NCBI GenBank assembly: GCA_938003685.1
Contig: CALKXT010000030.1
Span: forward strand, 1-64,000
Origin: an uncultured Sulfitobacter sp.
GTDB lineage: Bacteria > Pseudomonadota > Alphaproteobacteria > Rhodobacterales > Rhodobacteraceae
Direction of reading: 5' to 3'
DNA length: 64,000 bases
Each line of letters begins with the position of its first letter. Positions within the stretch are counted from its first letter, which is position 1. A program made the translations under genes and the position numbers. The notes below the pieces were generated by a model. It ran no database searches, was not told the DNA's origin, and saw only the letters and a program-made list of their open reading frames with translations. Positions 47,040 to 57,678 of this stretch are shown piece after piece.

Positions 47040-47740
47040 GCGACCGCGACCGCCCCCTGCTCGCTGTATTGATCGACGCTGACAATGTGCCTGCCAAATA
47101 TGCAGCTGACATCCTGCGCGAGGTGACCTCAATCGGTGAACCTGCATTGCGCCGCGTCTATGGTGATTGGCAGGATCAAAATCTAAAAAGCTGGGGTGAG
47201 CAAATCCAAAGCCTTGGCTTGCAGGCACGTCAGGAAACCGCAAATACCAAACAAAAGAACGCCACTGACATTGGTATGGTCATTGATGCGATGGATATTT
47301 TGCACTCTGGGCGCTTTGACGGGTTTGTACTGGTGTCTTCTGACAGCGATTTTACTGCGCTTGCAAATCGTCTGCGTGAAGCGGGGTTAAGCGTAATTGG
47401 TATGGGGGAAAGCAAAACCCCAGAGGCCCTGCGCAATGTCTGTAACCGTTTTATATTGGTTGAAAACCTCAGTGAGAGTGAACAAGCAGACAAGCCGAAA
47501 ACCACGCAAAAAGACCTGAACCGCGCGTTTCAATTGCTGTCCAATGCCATCAGAAAGAAAAGCGATCAGGAAAACGAATGGATTAGCTTGAGTATTGTCA
47601 GCAACCTCTTGCTTGCCGCCCACCCCGATTTTGACCACCGTAGCTTTGGTCACACCAAGTTAAGCAATTTAGTCAGGGCGCTACCCAAACTTGAGCTCAA
47701 CACAGAAGCCAAGAAGCTTCTTGTCAGGATCAAGCCCTAG
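47036..47740 (+). CDS. NYN domain protein with putative C-terminal OST-HTH/LOTUS domain
   Basis: LLAVLIDADNVPAKYAADILREV...NATDIGMVIDAMDILHSGRFDGFVLVSSDSDFTALANRLRE; TTG start overlapping the fur stop (TTGA). Confidence 0.88.
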   Translation: MSDRDRPLLAVLIDADNVPAKYAADILREVTSIGEPALRRVYGDWQDQNLKSWGEQIQSLGLQARQETANTKQKNATDIGMVIDAMDILHSGRFDGFVLVSSDSDFTALANRLREAGLSVIGMGESKTPEALRNVCNRFILVENLSESEQADKPKTTQKDLNRAFQLLSNAIRKKSDQENEWISLSIVSNLLLAAHPDFDHRSFGHTKLSNLVRALPKLELNTEAKKLLVRIKP

Positions 47741-48773
47741 GTATCCGCGTCAACATCCACGGCAGTAGCACGCTCAACACCAACAAACGGCTGATATGAC
47801 ACGCGGCAACAAAGCCCGGTATCACACCCAGAACGGCCCCCATGGCGATCATTGTTTCTAATCCGCCCGGTGCAAAGGCAACCAAGACATGCGCCAAGGG
47901 CATGCCCAAGGCCCACGCCACAGGTGCCGCACCCAATGCCGCGAGGCCGACCGCGACAAATGTAATGGTGACGCCTGCCGCCAATCCGCCAGCAAAACGC
48001 GCAGGCGTGACGCCGGAAAATCGCGTACCGATCAACGCCCCCAAGACCAGATATGCGGGCAGAATTAACCATTCAGGCATCACACCCGGCACGATACCGG
48101 TTAGATGCCCCATGGCAGAGGCTACCATGCCGCCTAACAGCAAAGGTGCTGGCACTGCAAAGCGTTGAAAGACAAACCCAAGTGCCAAGGCCAAAATGAT
48201 CAATCCCAAGACGCTTTGGGCATCCATCGCCATCCCTTGGGGTGCGATATTACCGCCCAATTCGACGCCCATCGCAACGGCCGCGAACGGTACAACCAGC
48301 GTCAGCGCCAGCAATCGCACCGATTGTGTGATTGAAATGCGTGCAACGTCTGATCCTGTATCCGTCGCCATGGCGATCACAAAACTCAAATGCCCCGGGG
48401 CCGATGCCAGCAAGGCAGACCGTCGATCAAAACCGAAGAAACGTGACAGCAACGCTTGGCACAGCACCATGATCAACCAGATGATCAACGCCATAAAGAT
48501 AAACGCCAAAGGCCAGCGTAACATCGCCCCGAGCGCATCACTGTCAAAGCCCGCGCCAACTGCAATGCCAATCACCACAAAGCAAGCATCCCGTAAACGC
48601 ACGTCAATCGCGGTGCGCAATCCCGAAAGGCTGGCAAGGCTGACCGCGATCACAGGACCCAACAGCATATAAACCGGCATTGATAGAAGCCATGCCAAAG
48701 CCGCGCCAAGGCCACCAACAAACAGGGTCACAGCAGTGTCTTTGGGGGACAGGGGCAGGTTCGGCCATCTCAT
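47730..48773 (-). CDS. AbrB family (putative ammonia monooxygenase-type) membrane protein
   Basis: Two similar multi-TM halves; GLGAALAWLLSMPVYMLLGPVIAVSLASL...LLGALIGTRFSG. Confidence 0.85.
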   Translation of the reverse strand: MRWPNLPLSPKDTAVTLFVGGLGAALAWLLSMPVYMLLGPVIAVSLASLSGLRTAIDVRLRDACFVVIGIAVGAGFDSDALGAMLRWPLAFIFMALIIWLIMVLCQALLSRFFGFDRRSALLASAPGHLSFVIAMATDTGSDVARISITQSVRLLALTLVVPFAAVAMGVELGGNIAPQGMAMDAQSVLGLIILALALGFVFQRFAVPAPLLLGGMVASAMGHLTGIVPGVMPEWLILPAYLVLGALIGTRFSGVTPARFAGGLAAGVTITFVAVGLAALGAAPVAWALGMPLAHVLVAFAPGGLETMIAMGAVLGVIPGFVAACHISRLLVLSVLLPWMLTRIPRA

Positions 48774-48881
48774 TTCACGGTGCTATCATCCGCGTTTGCC
48801 AAGGACCAGAGGGCCTCTTGCCTATGCTGCGCAAAACCGTCATGGCCAAAGATATTAACTCACCACCAAGGACCTCAGATC

Positions 48882-49751
48882 ATGGACAATATACGCGGTG
48901 CCATCCTGATGGTCTTGTCCATGGCAGGCTTTGCGGTTGAGGATATGTTCATCAAGCTGCTGGCCGATGCCATATCGGTGGGACAAATCCTAACCATGTT
49001 GGGCATCGGTGGATCACTTGCCTTTGGCGCGATTGTCTTGGTCAAAGGTGAGGCGCTGTTTTCCCGTGATATGCTGTCCGCACCTATTTTCCTGCGTGGC
49101 ATTGGGGATTTGGTCGGAGCCTTGGCCTTTGTATCGGCAATCGTTTTGACCCCGATTTCAAGCGCATCGGCCATTCTGCAAGCCACACCGCTGGCGGTGA
49201 CCCTAGGGGCCGCGCTGTTTTTGGGCGAACCTGTTGGCTGGCGACGTTGGAGCGCTATTTTTGTGGGTCTGATCGGCGTCTTGCTGATCATTCGCCCCGG
49301 TTTGGAAAGTTTCGAAGTTTTGTCCTTGCTCGCCCTACTCGCCGTTTTTGCACTGGCACTGCGTGATCTGGCGACCCGCAGGACACCCGCGAACATCAGC
49401 ACCATGCAGCTCAGCTTCCTTGGGTTTGTGGTGATCATCCCGGCGGGAATTTTGCTGATGGTGTTCACCGGATCGTCCGTAGTGTCGCTGAACGGCACCG
49501 AATGGACATATATCACCGCCGCGTTGGGCATCGGATTGTTTGCGTATTACGGTATTGTGGCGGCCATGCGGATTGGGGATGTCGGGTTTGTCACGCCGTT
49601 CCGCTATGTTCGTTTGGTCATCGCCTTGATCATTGGGGTCGCTGTGTTTGACGAATCCCCGGATACGTTAACCTTGATTGGCGCTGCGATCATCGTGGCG
49701 TCGGGCATTTATACGATCCTGCGCGAACGCAAAATGCGACGCTCTGCATAA
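48882..49751 (+). CDS. EamA/DMT family transporter
   Basis: MDNIRGAILMVLSMAGFAVEDMFIKLL; duplicated EamA architecture. Confidence 0.88.
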   Translation: MDNIRGAILMVLSMAGFAVEDMFIKLLADAISVGQILTMLGIGGSLAFGAIVLVKGEALFSRDMLSAPIFLRGIGDLVGALAFVSAIVLTPISSASAILQATPLAVTLGAALFLGEPVGWRRWSAIFVGLIGVLLIIRPGLESFEVLSLLALLAVFALALRDLATRRTPANISTMQLSFLGFVVIIPAGILLMVFTGSSVVSLNGTEWTYITAALGIGLFAYYGIVAAMRIGDVGFVTPFRYVRLVIALIIGVAVFDESPDTLTLIGAAIIVASGIYTILRERKMRRSA

Positions 49752-49858
49752 CATTTGGCGAAACGATAGGACTCTCAGCCCAGCAGCACCAAATCCATGC
49801 TGGTCACGCGGTCGCAAATCAGTAATCTGAATGACATGAAAAACGCACATACCATCCA

Positions 49859-50386
49859 ATGCATGCCTCGATGACTGAGGGTGCACTCATTCGTCCTGCC
49901 ACTATTGAGGCAGACATCCAAGCGGTGCGCACGCTGTGCTGGGACTATCGCGATTTCCTGCTGAACCACAGCGGCACAGACCGCGACATCACCGAAACCT
50001 TCTATCCGGTCGATAAATATCAAAGGTTGATGGAAGGATTGGAGGCCGAACATGCCCGCCCACAGGGGATTATATTGTTGGCCGAAATTGATGGTGTAGC
50101 GATTGGCTGCGGCATGACCCATGCGATTGATCCGCAAACGGTTGAGATTAAACGCGTGTTCGTGAGTGAAGCCGCACGTGGCCAACGTATTGCTGATAGG
50201 CTGTGTCGCGCATTAATGACGCAAGCGCGCACCGATGGTTATTCGCGCGCTGTGCTTGATACCTCGCGCAGCCTAACTGCGGCACAACGATTATACGAAC
50301 GCTTGGGCTTTATTAAGTGCGCGCCCTACCAATCCATCCCAGATCACGCCCTGCCCCATCTGGTATTTTATGAGACCGCCCTATGA
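49859..50386 (+). CDS. GNAT family N-acetyltransferase
   Basis: VEIKRVFVSEAARGQRIADRLCRALMTQARTDGYSRAVLDTSRSLTAAQRLYERLGF. Confidence 0.88.
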   Translation: MHASMTEGALIRPATIEADIQAVRTLCWDYRDFLLNHSGTDRDITETFYPVDKYQRLMEGLEAEHARPQGIILLAEIDGVAIGCGMTHAIDPQTVEIKRVFVSEAARGQRIADRLCRALMTQARTDGYSRAVLDTSRSLTAAQRLYERLGFIKCAPYQSIPDHALPHLVFYETAL

Positions 50387-50799
50387 ACGCCAATCAGATC
50401 ATCACCCACCTGAACCTATCCCCCCATCCAGAGGGTGGCCATTTTCGCCAAACTTGGATCGCGCAAAACGAGGGCCGCCCGACTGGCACCTGTATCTACT
50501 TTCTGCTGAAAGCTGGTGAAAGCAGCCATTGGCACCGCGTCGATGCCACCGAAATATGGCTGTATCATGCAGGTGCACCGCTGATCCTATCTCTGGCTGA
50601 AACAGATGCTGGGCCAGCCACTGAACACCTGTTAACCCCAGACCTAAACGCAGGTGAGCCGCAACTGATCGTGCCGGAAAACCACTGGCAAGCCGCACGT
50701 AGTACAGGTGAGTTTACCTTAGTCAGCTGTACCGTATCTCCCGGGTTCAGCTTTGATGGGTTCACCCTTGCACCTCCTGAGATGGATATCCCAACATGA
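50383..50799 (+). CDS. Cupin domain protein (DUF985-like)
   Basis: HLNLSPHPEGGHFRQTW...SSHWHRVDATEIWLYHAGAPL...CTVSPGFSFDGFTLAPP. Confidence 0.92.
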   Translation: MNANQIITHLNLSPHPEGGHFRQTWIAQNEGRPTGTCIYFLLKAGESSHWHRVDATEIWLYHAGAPLILSLAETDAGPATEHLLTPDLNAGEPQLIVPENHWQAARSTGEFTLVSCTVSPGFSFDGFTLAPPEMDIPT

Positions 50800-51095
50800 A
50801 AAGCCGCTTTTTGATCTATGCCGCAGTGTCATTGATTGCCGCGCTCTATGTCTATGACCGCAACAACAAAGACGAAGTTCTAGTGGCTGCAACAGTAGTG
50901 GAGGTCACATCACAGGTCGCAGAAAAAGGCAGTGATACATGGCACATACGCGCCGCCATCGATACAGGCGAAGTCATTTTGGAACCACGCCTGTCACGCC
51001 CAGATGTTGCGGTGGATGATCGTATCTGTGTGACTGAAGTTGTGCGTCAGGGCCAACCGTCAGAATATCTATTTGCACCCAACGCTACGTGCTAG
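50796..51095 (+). CDS. Small hypothetical protein with N-terminal TM/signal
   Basis: [41 protein letters not shown] overlap with the cupin gene. Confidence 0.65.
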   Translation: MKSRFLIYAAVSLIAALYVYDRNNKDEVLVAATVVEVTSQVAEKGSDTWHIRAAIDTGEVILEPRLSRPDVAVDDRICVTEVVRQGQPSEYLFAPNATC

Positions 51096-52203
51096 CGGCG
51101 TTTGGCACACTCACCGTGCCCCCCCCCACAGCCGCCCGCACACCCGTTGTACCGGGACAAGACGTGGGCAAGCCACGCGCCACACGCACCGCAAGATAAG
51201 CAAACGCCTGCGCCTCTAGCATATCCCCATCTAGGCCGACGTCCTCAATCGGAACCACCGGGCAATCAAGGCTGACGGTCAACATCTGCATCAATACCGG
51301 GTTTAACCGCCCGCCACCTGTAACTAACACGCGCGTGGGCGGGCGTGGGCAATGCTGCATCGCTTCAACCACGCCTGCGGCGCACATGGCCGTCAGAGTG
51401 GCAGCAGCATCCGCATCTGACAGCTCACCAACCAGCGCGATCATTTCCGCAAAGTCATTTCTATCCAGTGACTTGGGTGGGATCCGGGAAAAATAGGGTT
51501 CTGCAAGGAACAACTCTAACGCACCCTGCTCTACCTGTCCTTTGGCGGCTATACGACCGCCCTGATCAAAGGCTTGTCCAAGACGCGCTTGCATTAAATC
51601 ATTCAGCGGCGCGTTGGCGGGGCCTGTATCAAAGGCCAGCAAAGCGCCTTCTTGTTCGGGGCGCGCGAAAGACGGATCAACCCACGTCAAGTTCCCCACT
51701 CCGCCAAGGTTCAAGAACGCCACCGGTTTGGCAAGCCCCGCATATCGCGCACAGGCGTGGTGAAAGAACGGCGCAAGCGGCGCGCCTTCCCCGCCCAATT
51801 CGACGTCTGCGCAACGAAAATCCCACACTACTGGCACACCCAAGGCATCCGCCAAGGCCGCACCATCCCCAACCTGCAAGGTGCCTTGCATGCGTGGGGC
51901 ATGCGCCAGCGTCTGACCATGAAAGCCAATTACATCGACATCTTTAAAATCTGCCAGCACCGCGATATGCGCCGCCTCTACGACCTCTGCGGCGCGTTGC
52001 ACCTCAGGCCCAGACCATTTGCCAAAACCTGCTGCAATCACAGCCCGTTCAGCTTCAGAATACTCTCTGTAGGTGTTTGTTCCAAATTCGGTGATGTCAT
52101 GCCCGTCAGTACATAAGACAGCCGCATCAACCCCGTCCAATGACGTACCCGACATCGCGCCAAGCGCACGTATCACCCCGGTCTTAGAAATGGCCCTGTT
52201 CAT
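51085..52203 (-). CDS. anmK: Anhydro-N-acetylmuramic acid kinase
   Basis: [22 protein letters not shown]...[12 protein letters not shown]...[16 protein letters not shown]. Confidence 0.95.
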   Translation of the reverse strand: MNRAISKTGVIRALGAMSGTSLDGVDAAVLCTDGHDITEFGTNTYREYSEAERAVIAAGFGKWSGPEVQRAAEVVEAAHIAVLADFKDVDVIGFHGQTLAHAPRMQGTLQVGDGAALADALGVPVVWDFRCADVELGGEGAPLAPFFHHACARYAGLAKPVAFLNLGGVGNLTWVDPSFARPEQEGALLAFDTGPANAPLNDLMQARLGQAFDQGGRIAAKGQVEQGALELFLAEPYFSRIPPKSLDRNDFAEMIALVGELSDADAAATLTAMCAAGVVEAMQHCPRPPTRVLVTGGGRLNPVLMQMLTVSLDCPVVPIEDVGLDGDMLEAQAFAYLAVRVARGLPTSCPGTTGVRAAVGGGTVSVPNAAST

Positions 52204-52278
52204 GTTTCTGCTGGGCCTTTCCCTTTGACACGCCTGCGCCTATAGATTGCCCCGCAACTAAGGCCGAGGGCAAGCGCC

Positions 52279-53529
52279 ATGACATATCATCCCAAGTCGG
52301 AATTCATACGCATCATGATGGAACGCGGGTTTCTCGCGGATTGTACCGATTATCAAGGATTAGATGAGGCACTGCTGAAGGGTGGTCAAGCGGGCTATAT
52401 CGGGTTTGATGCCACGGCCAAGTCTTTGCACGTGGGATCCTTGATCCAGATCATGATGATGCGCTGGCTGCAAAAGACAGGTGGGCGACCTATCACGCTG
52501 ATGGGTGGTGGGACCACCAAAGTGGGTGATCCATCGTTTCGCGCAGATGAACGGCCTTTGCTGGATGCGCAAGCCATTGACGACAATATCGCAGGCATTA
52601 AGAAAGTGTTTAGCGCCTACCTGACCTACGGCGATGGTCCGTCAGATGCGATGATGATCAATAACGCTGAATGGCTTGACGGGTTAAACTATCTCGATTT
52701 CCTGCGTGACATCGGGCGGCATTTTTCGATCAACCGGATGTTGGCATTTGAAAGCGTCAAATCACGGCTGGATCGCGAACAGAGCCTGTCATTCCTCGAA
52801 TTCAACTACATGATCTTGCAAGCCTATGATTTTATGGAGCTTCACCGCCGATATGGATGCATCCTGCAAATGGGTGGCTCAGACCAATGGGGCAATATCG
52901 TGAATGGGATCGACCTGACCCGCCGGGTTGTGGACGGTGAGGTCTATGGCCTGACGTCACCTTTGCTGACCACGTCAGATGGTAAAAAGATGGGCAAATC
53001 GCTGTCTGGTGCAATCTGGCTTAATCCTGACATGCTGTCACCCTATGAGTTCTGGCAGTTCTGGCGCAACACCACGGATGCCGATGTCGGCAAGTTCCTG
53101 AAACTCTATACTGAGTTGCCGGTGGATGAATGTGACCGTCTAGGTGCGCTTGAAGGGTCCGAGATTAACGCAGCTAAGGTGCGTTTGGCAAACGAAGTGA
53201 CAACCCTCTTGCACGGTGCGGATGCAGCACAGGCCGCCGAAGCCACAGCGCGCGAAGTATTTGAAAAGGGCGGCGTTGGAGATGATTTGCCAACACTTAC
53301 CTTAAGTGGTGCAGACATTGGGGATGGCATTTCGATTGTGCAATTGATCGTGAAATCAGGTTTGGCGGGATCAGGCAAAGAAGCAAAGCGTTTGATCACC
53401 GAAAACGGTGCGCGCCTGAACGATGAACCGCTAACCAATGCGGGCCTGATGATTGATGCCGCTGCATTGGCAACACCGATCAAGCTAAGCGCGGGCAAAA
53501 AACGTCATGCGCTGGTGCAATTGGGCTAA
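52279..53529 (+). CDS. tyrS: Tyrosine--tRNA ligase
   Basis: [16 protein letters not shown] (HIGH-like), DGKKMGKS (KMSKS-like), C-terminal S4 domain. Confidence 0.97.
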   Translation: MTYHPKSEFIRIMMERGFLADCTDYQGLDEALLKGGQAGYIGFDATAKSLHVGSLIQIMMMRWLQKTGGRPITLMGGGTTKVGDPSFRADERPLLDAQAIDDNIAGIKKVFSAYLTYGDGPSDAMMINNAEWLDGLNYLDFLRDIGRHFSINRMLAFESVKSRLDREQSLSFLEFNYMILQAYDFMELHRRYGCILQMGGSDQWGNIVNGIDLTRRVVDGEVYGLTSPLLTTSDGKKMGKSLSGAIWLNPDMLSPYEFWQFWRNTTDADVGKFLKLYTELPVDECDRLGALEGSEINAAKVRLANEVTTLLHGADAAQAAEATAREVFEKGGVGDDLPTLTLSGADIGDGISIVQLIVKSGLAGSGKEAKRLITENGARLNDEPLTNAGLMIDAAALATPIKLSAGKKRHALVQLG

Positions 53530-53621
53530 AACGGCGGGAAAGCGCCCGCTTTAGCGGCTCAACTGATACGTGCCTTATTGCTTAACCGTATGTTCATCTT
53601 CATGGGCGCAATTTTGCGCCC

Positions 53622-54455
53622 ATGTTCGATATTGCCCCTGACGCTGATACGCCCCTTTTGCAAGACATGGCCTTTGCCGTGGCGCTGCGGCTATGTGGGC
53701 AAAACCCGGTTATCTTACCGTCTGGCTTGATTGTCCTACGACAACGTATCTTGGGTGTGCCGATGTTGATGGTGCCGCGTGCGATCCCTCCCGTCGACCT
53801 TACAGACCAGTTGCGCAAGTTTGGGCTGAACCGTCTGCCCTTGATCCTGTCCCCAGAGAGGGCCTGCCCCCTGCCCGCGGCAGTACGCCTGCGCGCACCC
53901 CAGACGATAGCCCAGTTGGATTTAATACCTGATACTGAAATTGCGCGTGCTCAACTGCATCCCAAATGGCGCAATCAATTACACCGCGCAGAGAAAGCAG
54001 GTCTGCGCGTGACGCACAAAGTGATGCCCAGCGGGTCAAATCATCCACTCCTCCACTTGGAAACCGCCCAAGCCAAAAGGCGACGCTATGCCAACTGGCC
54101 CGCCACACTTACCTCAACATTTGCAAAGGTCGCCCCAGATCAAACGCGGCTTTTCACAGCGCACATAGGCAATACTCCCGTCGCTCACATGCTGTTTATG
54201 CGCCACGGCCAACGCACGACCTATCACATCGGCCACATCACAGAACGTGGCAAAGCCGTTTGCGCACATAATCTGTTGCTGTGGAAAGCGTCCCGTTGGC
54301 TGACGGATCATGGTCATAGCGCGATTGATTTGGGAGTGATCACGCCACAAACACCCGGGCTTAATCGATTCAAATTACGCACAGGTGCTAAGCTGGTTGA
54401 AAGTGGCGGCACATGGCTGCGCTGGTGTCCTCTTGCACGAAAGCACAGCGCATGA
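53622..54455 (+). CDS. GNAT/FemAB-like acetyltransferase
   Basis: LHPKWRNQLHRAEKAGLRV...YHIGHITERGKAVCAHNLLLWKASRWLTDHGHSAIDLGVI...GLNRFKLRTGAKLVESGG. Confidence 0.8.
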   Translation: MFDIAPDADTPLLQDMAFAVALRLCGQNPVILPSGLIVLRQRILGVPMLMVPRAIPPVDLTDQLRKFGLNRLPLILSPERACPLPAAVRLRAPQTIAQLDLIPDTEIARAQLHPKWRNQLHRAEKAGLRVTHKVMPSGSNHPLLHLETAQAKRRRYANWPATLTSTFAKVAPDQTRLFTAHIGNTPVAHMLFMRHGQRTTYHIGHITERGKAVCAHNLLLWKASRWLTDHGHSAIDLGVITPQTPGLNRFKLRTGAKLVESGGTWLRWCPLARKHSA

Positions 54456-54490
54456 TTAACTGAACACACGTTCATATCAAGGGAAATGCA

Positions 54491-55246
54491 ATGCAACTCA
54501 ACACCACATCAGCCATCATTACCGGCGGCGCGTCAGGTTTGGGCGAGGCAACAGCCCGATATTTTGCCACGCAAGGCGCACAAGTGACCCTGCTGGACCG
54601 CGATGCAACGCGGGGCCCAGATGTGGCCGCAGAAATTGGCGGGCATTTCATCGAAACCGACGTGACCAATGAAACCTCCGTTCAGGCGGCTGTTGAATAT
54701 GCCATTGAGAAAATGGGCAACATCAACACGACCGTAAATTGTGCAGGCATTGCATTGGGCATCAAGACCATAGGCCGCGATGGCCCTCATCCTCTGGACG
54801 CATTTCAGCGCACAATCGATATCAATCTGGTTGGCAGCTTTAATGTCGCCCGTTTGTCGGCCGCCGCAATGACGCGCAATGAACCTGAAGCAGACGGCGC
54901 ACGTGGCGTGATCATCAACACGGCATCCATCGCAGCCTTTGATGGGCAAAAAGGCCAAGCAGCCTATGCGGCATCAAAAGGTGGCATTGTCGGCATGACC
55001 CTGCCCATGGCACGTGATCTGTCAAAAGATGGCATTCGCGTGATGACCATCGCGCCAGGTATCTTCATGACACCAATGCTGGCAGGATTACCCGAAGACG
55101 TACAAGTTGCACTGGCCGCAGACGTACCCAACCCCGCGCGATTAGGTGATCCGTCAGAATACGCACGTTTGGCCGGGTTTATCGTTGAGATGGGATATCT
55201 GAACGGTGAAGTTATCCGACTTGATGGTGCCTTGCGGATGCGTTGA
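54491..55246 (+). CDS. SDR family 3-hydroxyacyl-CoA dehydrogenase (HSD10-like)
   Basis: [19 protein letters not shown]...[48 protein letters not shown]. Confidence 0.93.
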   Translation: MQLNTTSAIITGGASGLGEATARYFATQGAQVTLLDRDATRGPDVAAEIGGHFIETDVTNETSVQAAVEYAIEKMGNINTTVNCAGIALGIKTIGRDGPHPLDAFQRTIDINLVGSFNVARLSAAAMTRNEPEADGARGVIINTASIAAFDGQKGQAAYAASKGGIVGMTLPMARDLSKDGIRVMTIAPGIFMTPMLAGLPEDVQVALAADVPNPARLGDPSEYARLAGFIVEMGYLNGEVIRLDGALRMR

Positions 55247-55250
55247 TCCA

Positions 55251-55796
55251 ATGACCACTGAATACGAAAAAATGGCGGCAGGTGAGTGGTATTCCTGCCT
55301 TGATGCACAGTTGGACCTATTGCGCATGGCCGCGCGCCACGCTGTGTTTTCTCATAACAACCTGCCCCCGGATCAGCGTTCATCACTCAGCACACCGTTG
55401 CGCGACTTGTTTGCCCAATACGGGCGTGATTGTATGATCGAAGCGCCTTTTCATTGCTCATATGGGTTCAACATCCACCTTGGTGATGCAGTGTATCTCA
55501 ATGCGGGCTGCGTGATTCTCGATTCAGCAAAGGTTACGATTGGTAGCGGCACGATGATCGGTCCACAGGCGCAAATCCTGTGTGCAGAGCATCACAAAGA
55601 CCGGGAAAAACGCGCGCGAGGTATCGAAATTGCCAAACCCGTCACTCTTGGCATGGATGTATGGGTCGGGGCTGGGGCGATCATCATGCCGGGCGTGACT
55701 GTAGGTGACGCAGCTATAATCGGGGCCGGTGCAGTGGTCACAAAAGATGTAGCAGCAGGGCAAAGCGTTGTGGGCGTACCCGCAAGAACGCTTTAA
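55251..55796 (+). CDS. Maltose/galactoside O-acetyltransferase family
   Basis: YEKMAAGEWYSCLDAQLDLLR...FHCSYGFNIHLGDAVYLNAGCVILD; left-handed beta-helix hexapeptides. Confidence 0.93.
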   Translation: MTTEYEKMAAGEWYSCLDAQLDLLRMAARHAVFSHNNLPPDQRSSLSTPLRDLFAQYGRDCMIEAPFHCSYGFNIHLGDAVYLNAGCVILDSAKVTIGSGTMIGPQAQILCAEHHKDREKRARGIEIAKPVTLGMDVWVGAGAIIMPGVTVGDAAIIGAGAVVTKDVAAGQSVVGVPARTL

Positions 55797-57601
55797 CCGC
55801 CAGACTTCTCTTCCAGCATCATCCATTCTTCTTCGGCTGCATCCAACTTTGATTGGCGTTCAATCAACGCATCTGTGGCCTTTTGGAACTTCACCGGGTT
55901 TGCGGTGAACAGTTCAGGATCGCTCATCAATTCTTGCAGCTTGCCAATCTCAGCCTCAAGGCGCGCCATTTCATCTGGAATCGCCTCAAGACGGTGTTTT
56001 TCCGTGAAACTAAGGCCAGACTTTGTAGATTTTTCCTGCTTTTCCTTAGCCGCTTGTGGCTTTGACTTGGTCACACTGCCAGAAAAATCATCTTGGCCGC
56101 GCTGAGACAGGTAGTCGGTCCAACCGCCGGCATAGATCGTGGCCTTGCCGTCACCTTCCATCGCGATGGTGGTTGCGGCGACGCGGTCTAGAAAGTCACG
56201 GTCGTGGCTGACCAGAATGACGGTGCCGTCATAATTGCCCAGCAATTCTTGCATCAGATCCAGCGTTTCCACATCCAGATCGTTGGTCGGTTCGTCCAAA
56301 ACTAACAGATTGCTTTGCCGCGCCATGATCTTGGCCAGCAACAGGCGTGCTTTTTCGCCCCCTGACAAAGACCGTACAGGCGCGCGGGCCTGCGCCTCGT
56401 CAAACAGAAATTCTTTAAGGTATCCAACGACATGCTTGGGATTACCGCGCACCAACACCTGATCCGCCTTACCAGAGACGCGCATGTCAGGATCGCCTGT
56501 CAAACTGTCCCAGAGTGACATATCCCCATCAAGCTGCGCGCGCGCCTGATCAAACAGGGCGAGTTCCAGATTGGTGCCTATGGTCACAGTGCCCGTATCC
56601 GGTTCTTCACGGCCAATCAGCATGTTCAACAACGTGGTTTTGCCCACGCCATTTGGCCCCACAAGCGCGATACGGTCACCGCGTTGCACCTTGAGGGAAA
56701 AGTCACTCAAGATAACCTTGTCAGCAAAATGTTTGGTGATGTTTACCGCTTCGATCACCTTACGGCCAGATTTTGGTCCAGCCTCAAGTGCCATCGCGGC
56801 CGTTCCCTGACGCTTGATCTGTGCCGCCCGTTCGCCGCGCAATTCTTGCAAGGCACGCACCCGGCCTTGGTTGCGTTTACGTCGGGCTGAAATACCTTCA
56901 ACGGCCCACCGCGCCTCTGACTTAATCTTGCGATTAAGCTTGTGACGCTGCATGTCTTCTTCTTCCCATTGCTGGTCACGCCACGCTTCGAACCCAGTAA
57001 ATCCGGTTTCTTGTCTACGCACCATTCCCCTGTCAATCCAAAGGGTTGCGCGAGTAAGCTCACGTAAAAATGCACGGTCATGGCTGATAATCAAAAACGC
57101 GGTGCGGGTCTGTTTGAGTTCTGCCTCAAGCCAGCCAATTGCTTCGATATCCAGATGGTTGGTCGGCTCGTCCAGCAGCATCAACTCCGGCTCAGAGGCC
57201 ATCAGGCGCGCCAAAGCTGCACGGCGACGTTCCCCGCCCGATGCCGTGGCAACGGGGCGTGCAGGATCAAACTTGAGACCCTCGCCCGCGCGTTCGACCT
57301 TGTACATCTCGCCGGGGTCAAGTCCGTGGGCGGCAAAATCGCCCAAAGTTTCAAAGCCCGCCAAATCGGGGTCTTGTTCCATATACCCAACAGAGACACC
57401 CGGCCCAGCGATCACATCGCCTTTGTCCGCCTCAACCAATCCCGCCATCACCTTCATCAAGGTTGATTTGCCCGATCCATTGCGCCCAACCAGCGCAACA
57501 CGATCCCCGGGCTGGATCACCAAAGACAGGTTATCAAATACAGGATCACCGCCAAAAGTCAGCGATATTTCATTCAGTTGTAAGAGGGGTGCACGTGCCA
57601 T
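55793..57601 (-). CDS. ABC-F family ATP-binding protein (Uup-like)
   Basis: Walker A GRNGSGKST and GPNGVGKTT; LSGGEKARLLLAKI; C-terminal coiled coil. Confidence 0.93.
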   Translation of the reverse strand: MARAPLLQLNEISLTFGGDPVFDNLSLVIQPGDRVALVGRNGSGKSTLMKVMAGLVEADKGDVIAGPGVSVGYMEQDPDLAGFETLGDFAAHGLDPGEMYKVERAGEGLKFDPARPVATASGGERRRAALARLMASEPELMLLDEPTNHLDIEAIGWLEAELKQTRTAFLIISHDRAFLRELTRATLWIDRGMVRRQETGFTGFEAWRDQQWEEEDMQRHKLNRKIKSEARWAVEGISARRKRNQGRVRALQELRGERAAQIKRQGTAAMALEAGPKSGRKVIEAVNITKHFADKVILSDFSLKVQRGDRIALVGPNGVGKTTLLNMLIGREEPDTGTVTIGTNLELALFDQARAQLDGDMSLWDSLTGDPDMRVSGKADQVLVRGNPKHVVGYLKEFLFDEAQARAPVRSLSGGEKARLLLAKIMARQSNLLVLDEPTNDLDVETLDLMQELLGNYDGTVILVSHDRDFLDRVAATTIAMEGDGKATIYAGGWTDYLSQRGQDDFSGSVTKSKPQAAKEKQEKSTKSGLSFTEKHRLEAIPDEMARLEAEIGKLQELMSDPELFTANPVKFQKATDALIERQSKLDAAEEEWMMLEEKSGG

Positions 57602-57678
57602 GAGTGCCAGCTATCTGTGCCAATGACAGAGGTCAATAAGCAGCTGCATTATCTTCGGCCAAAATGCGTGTGACGGCC

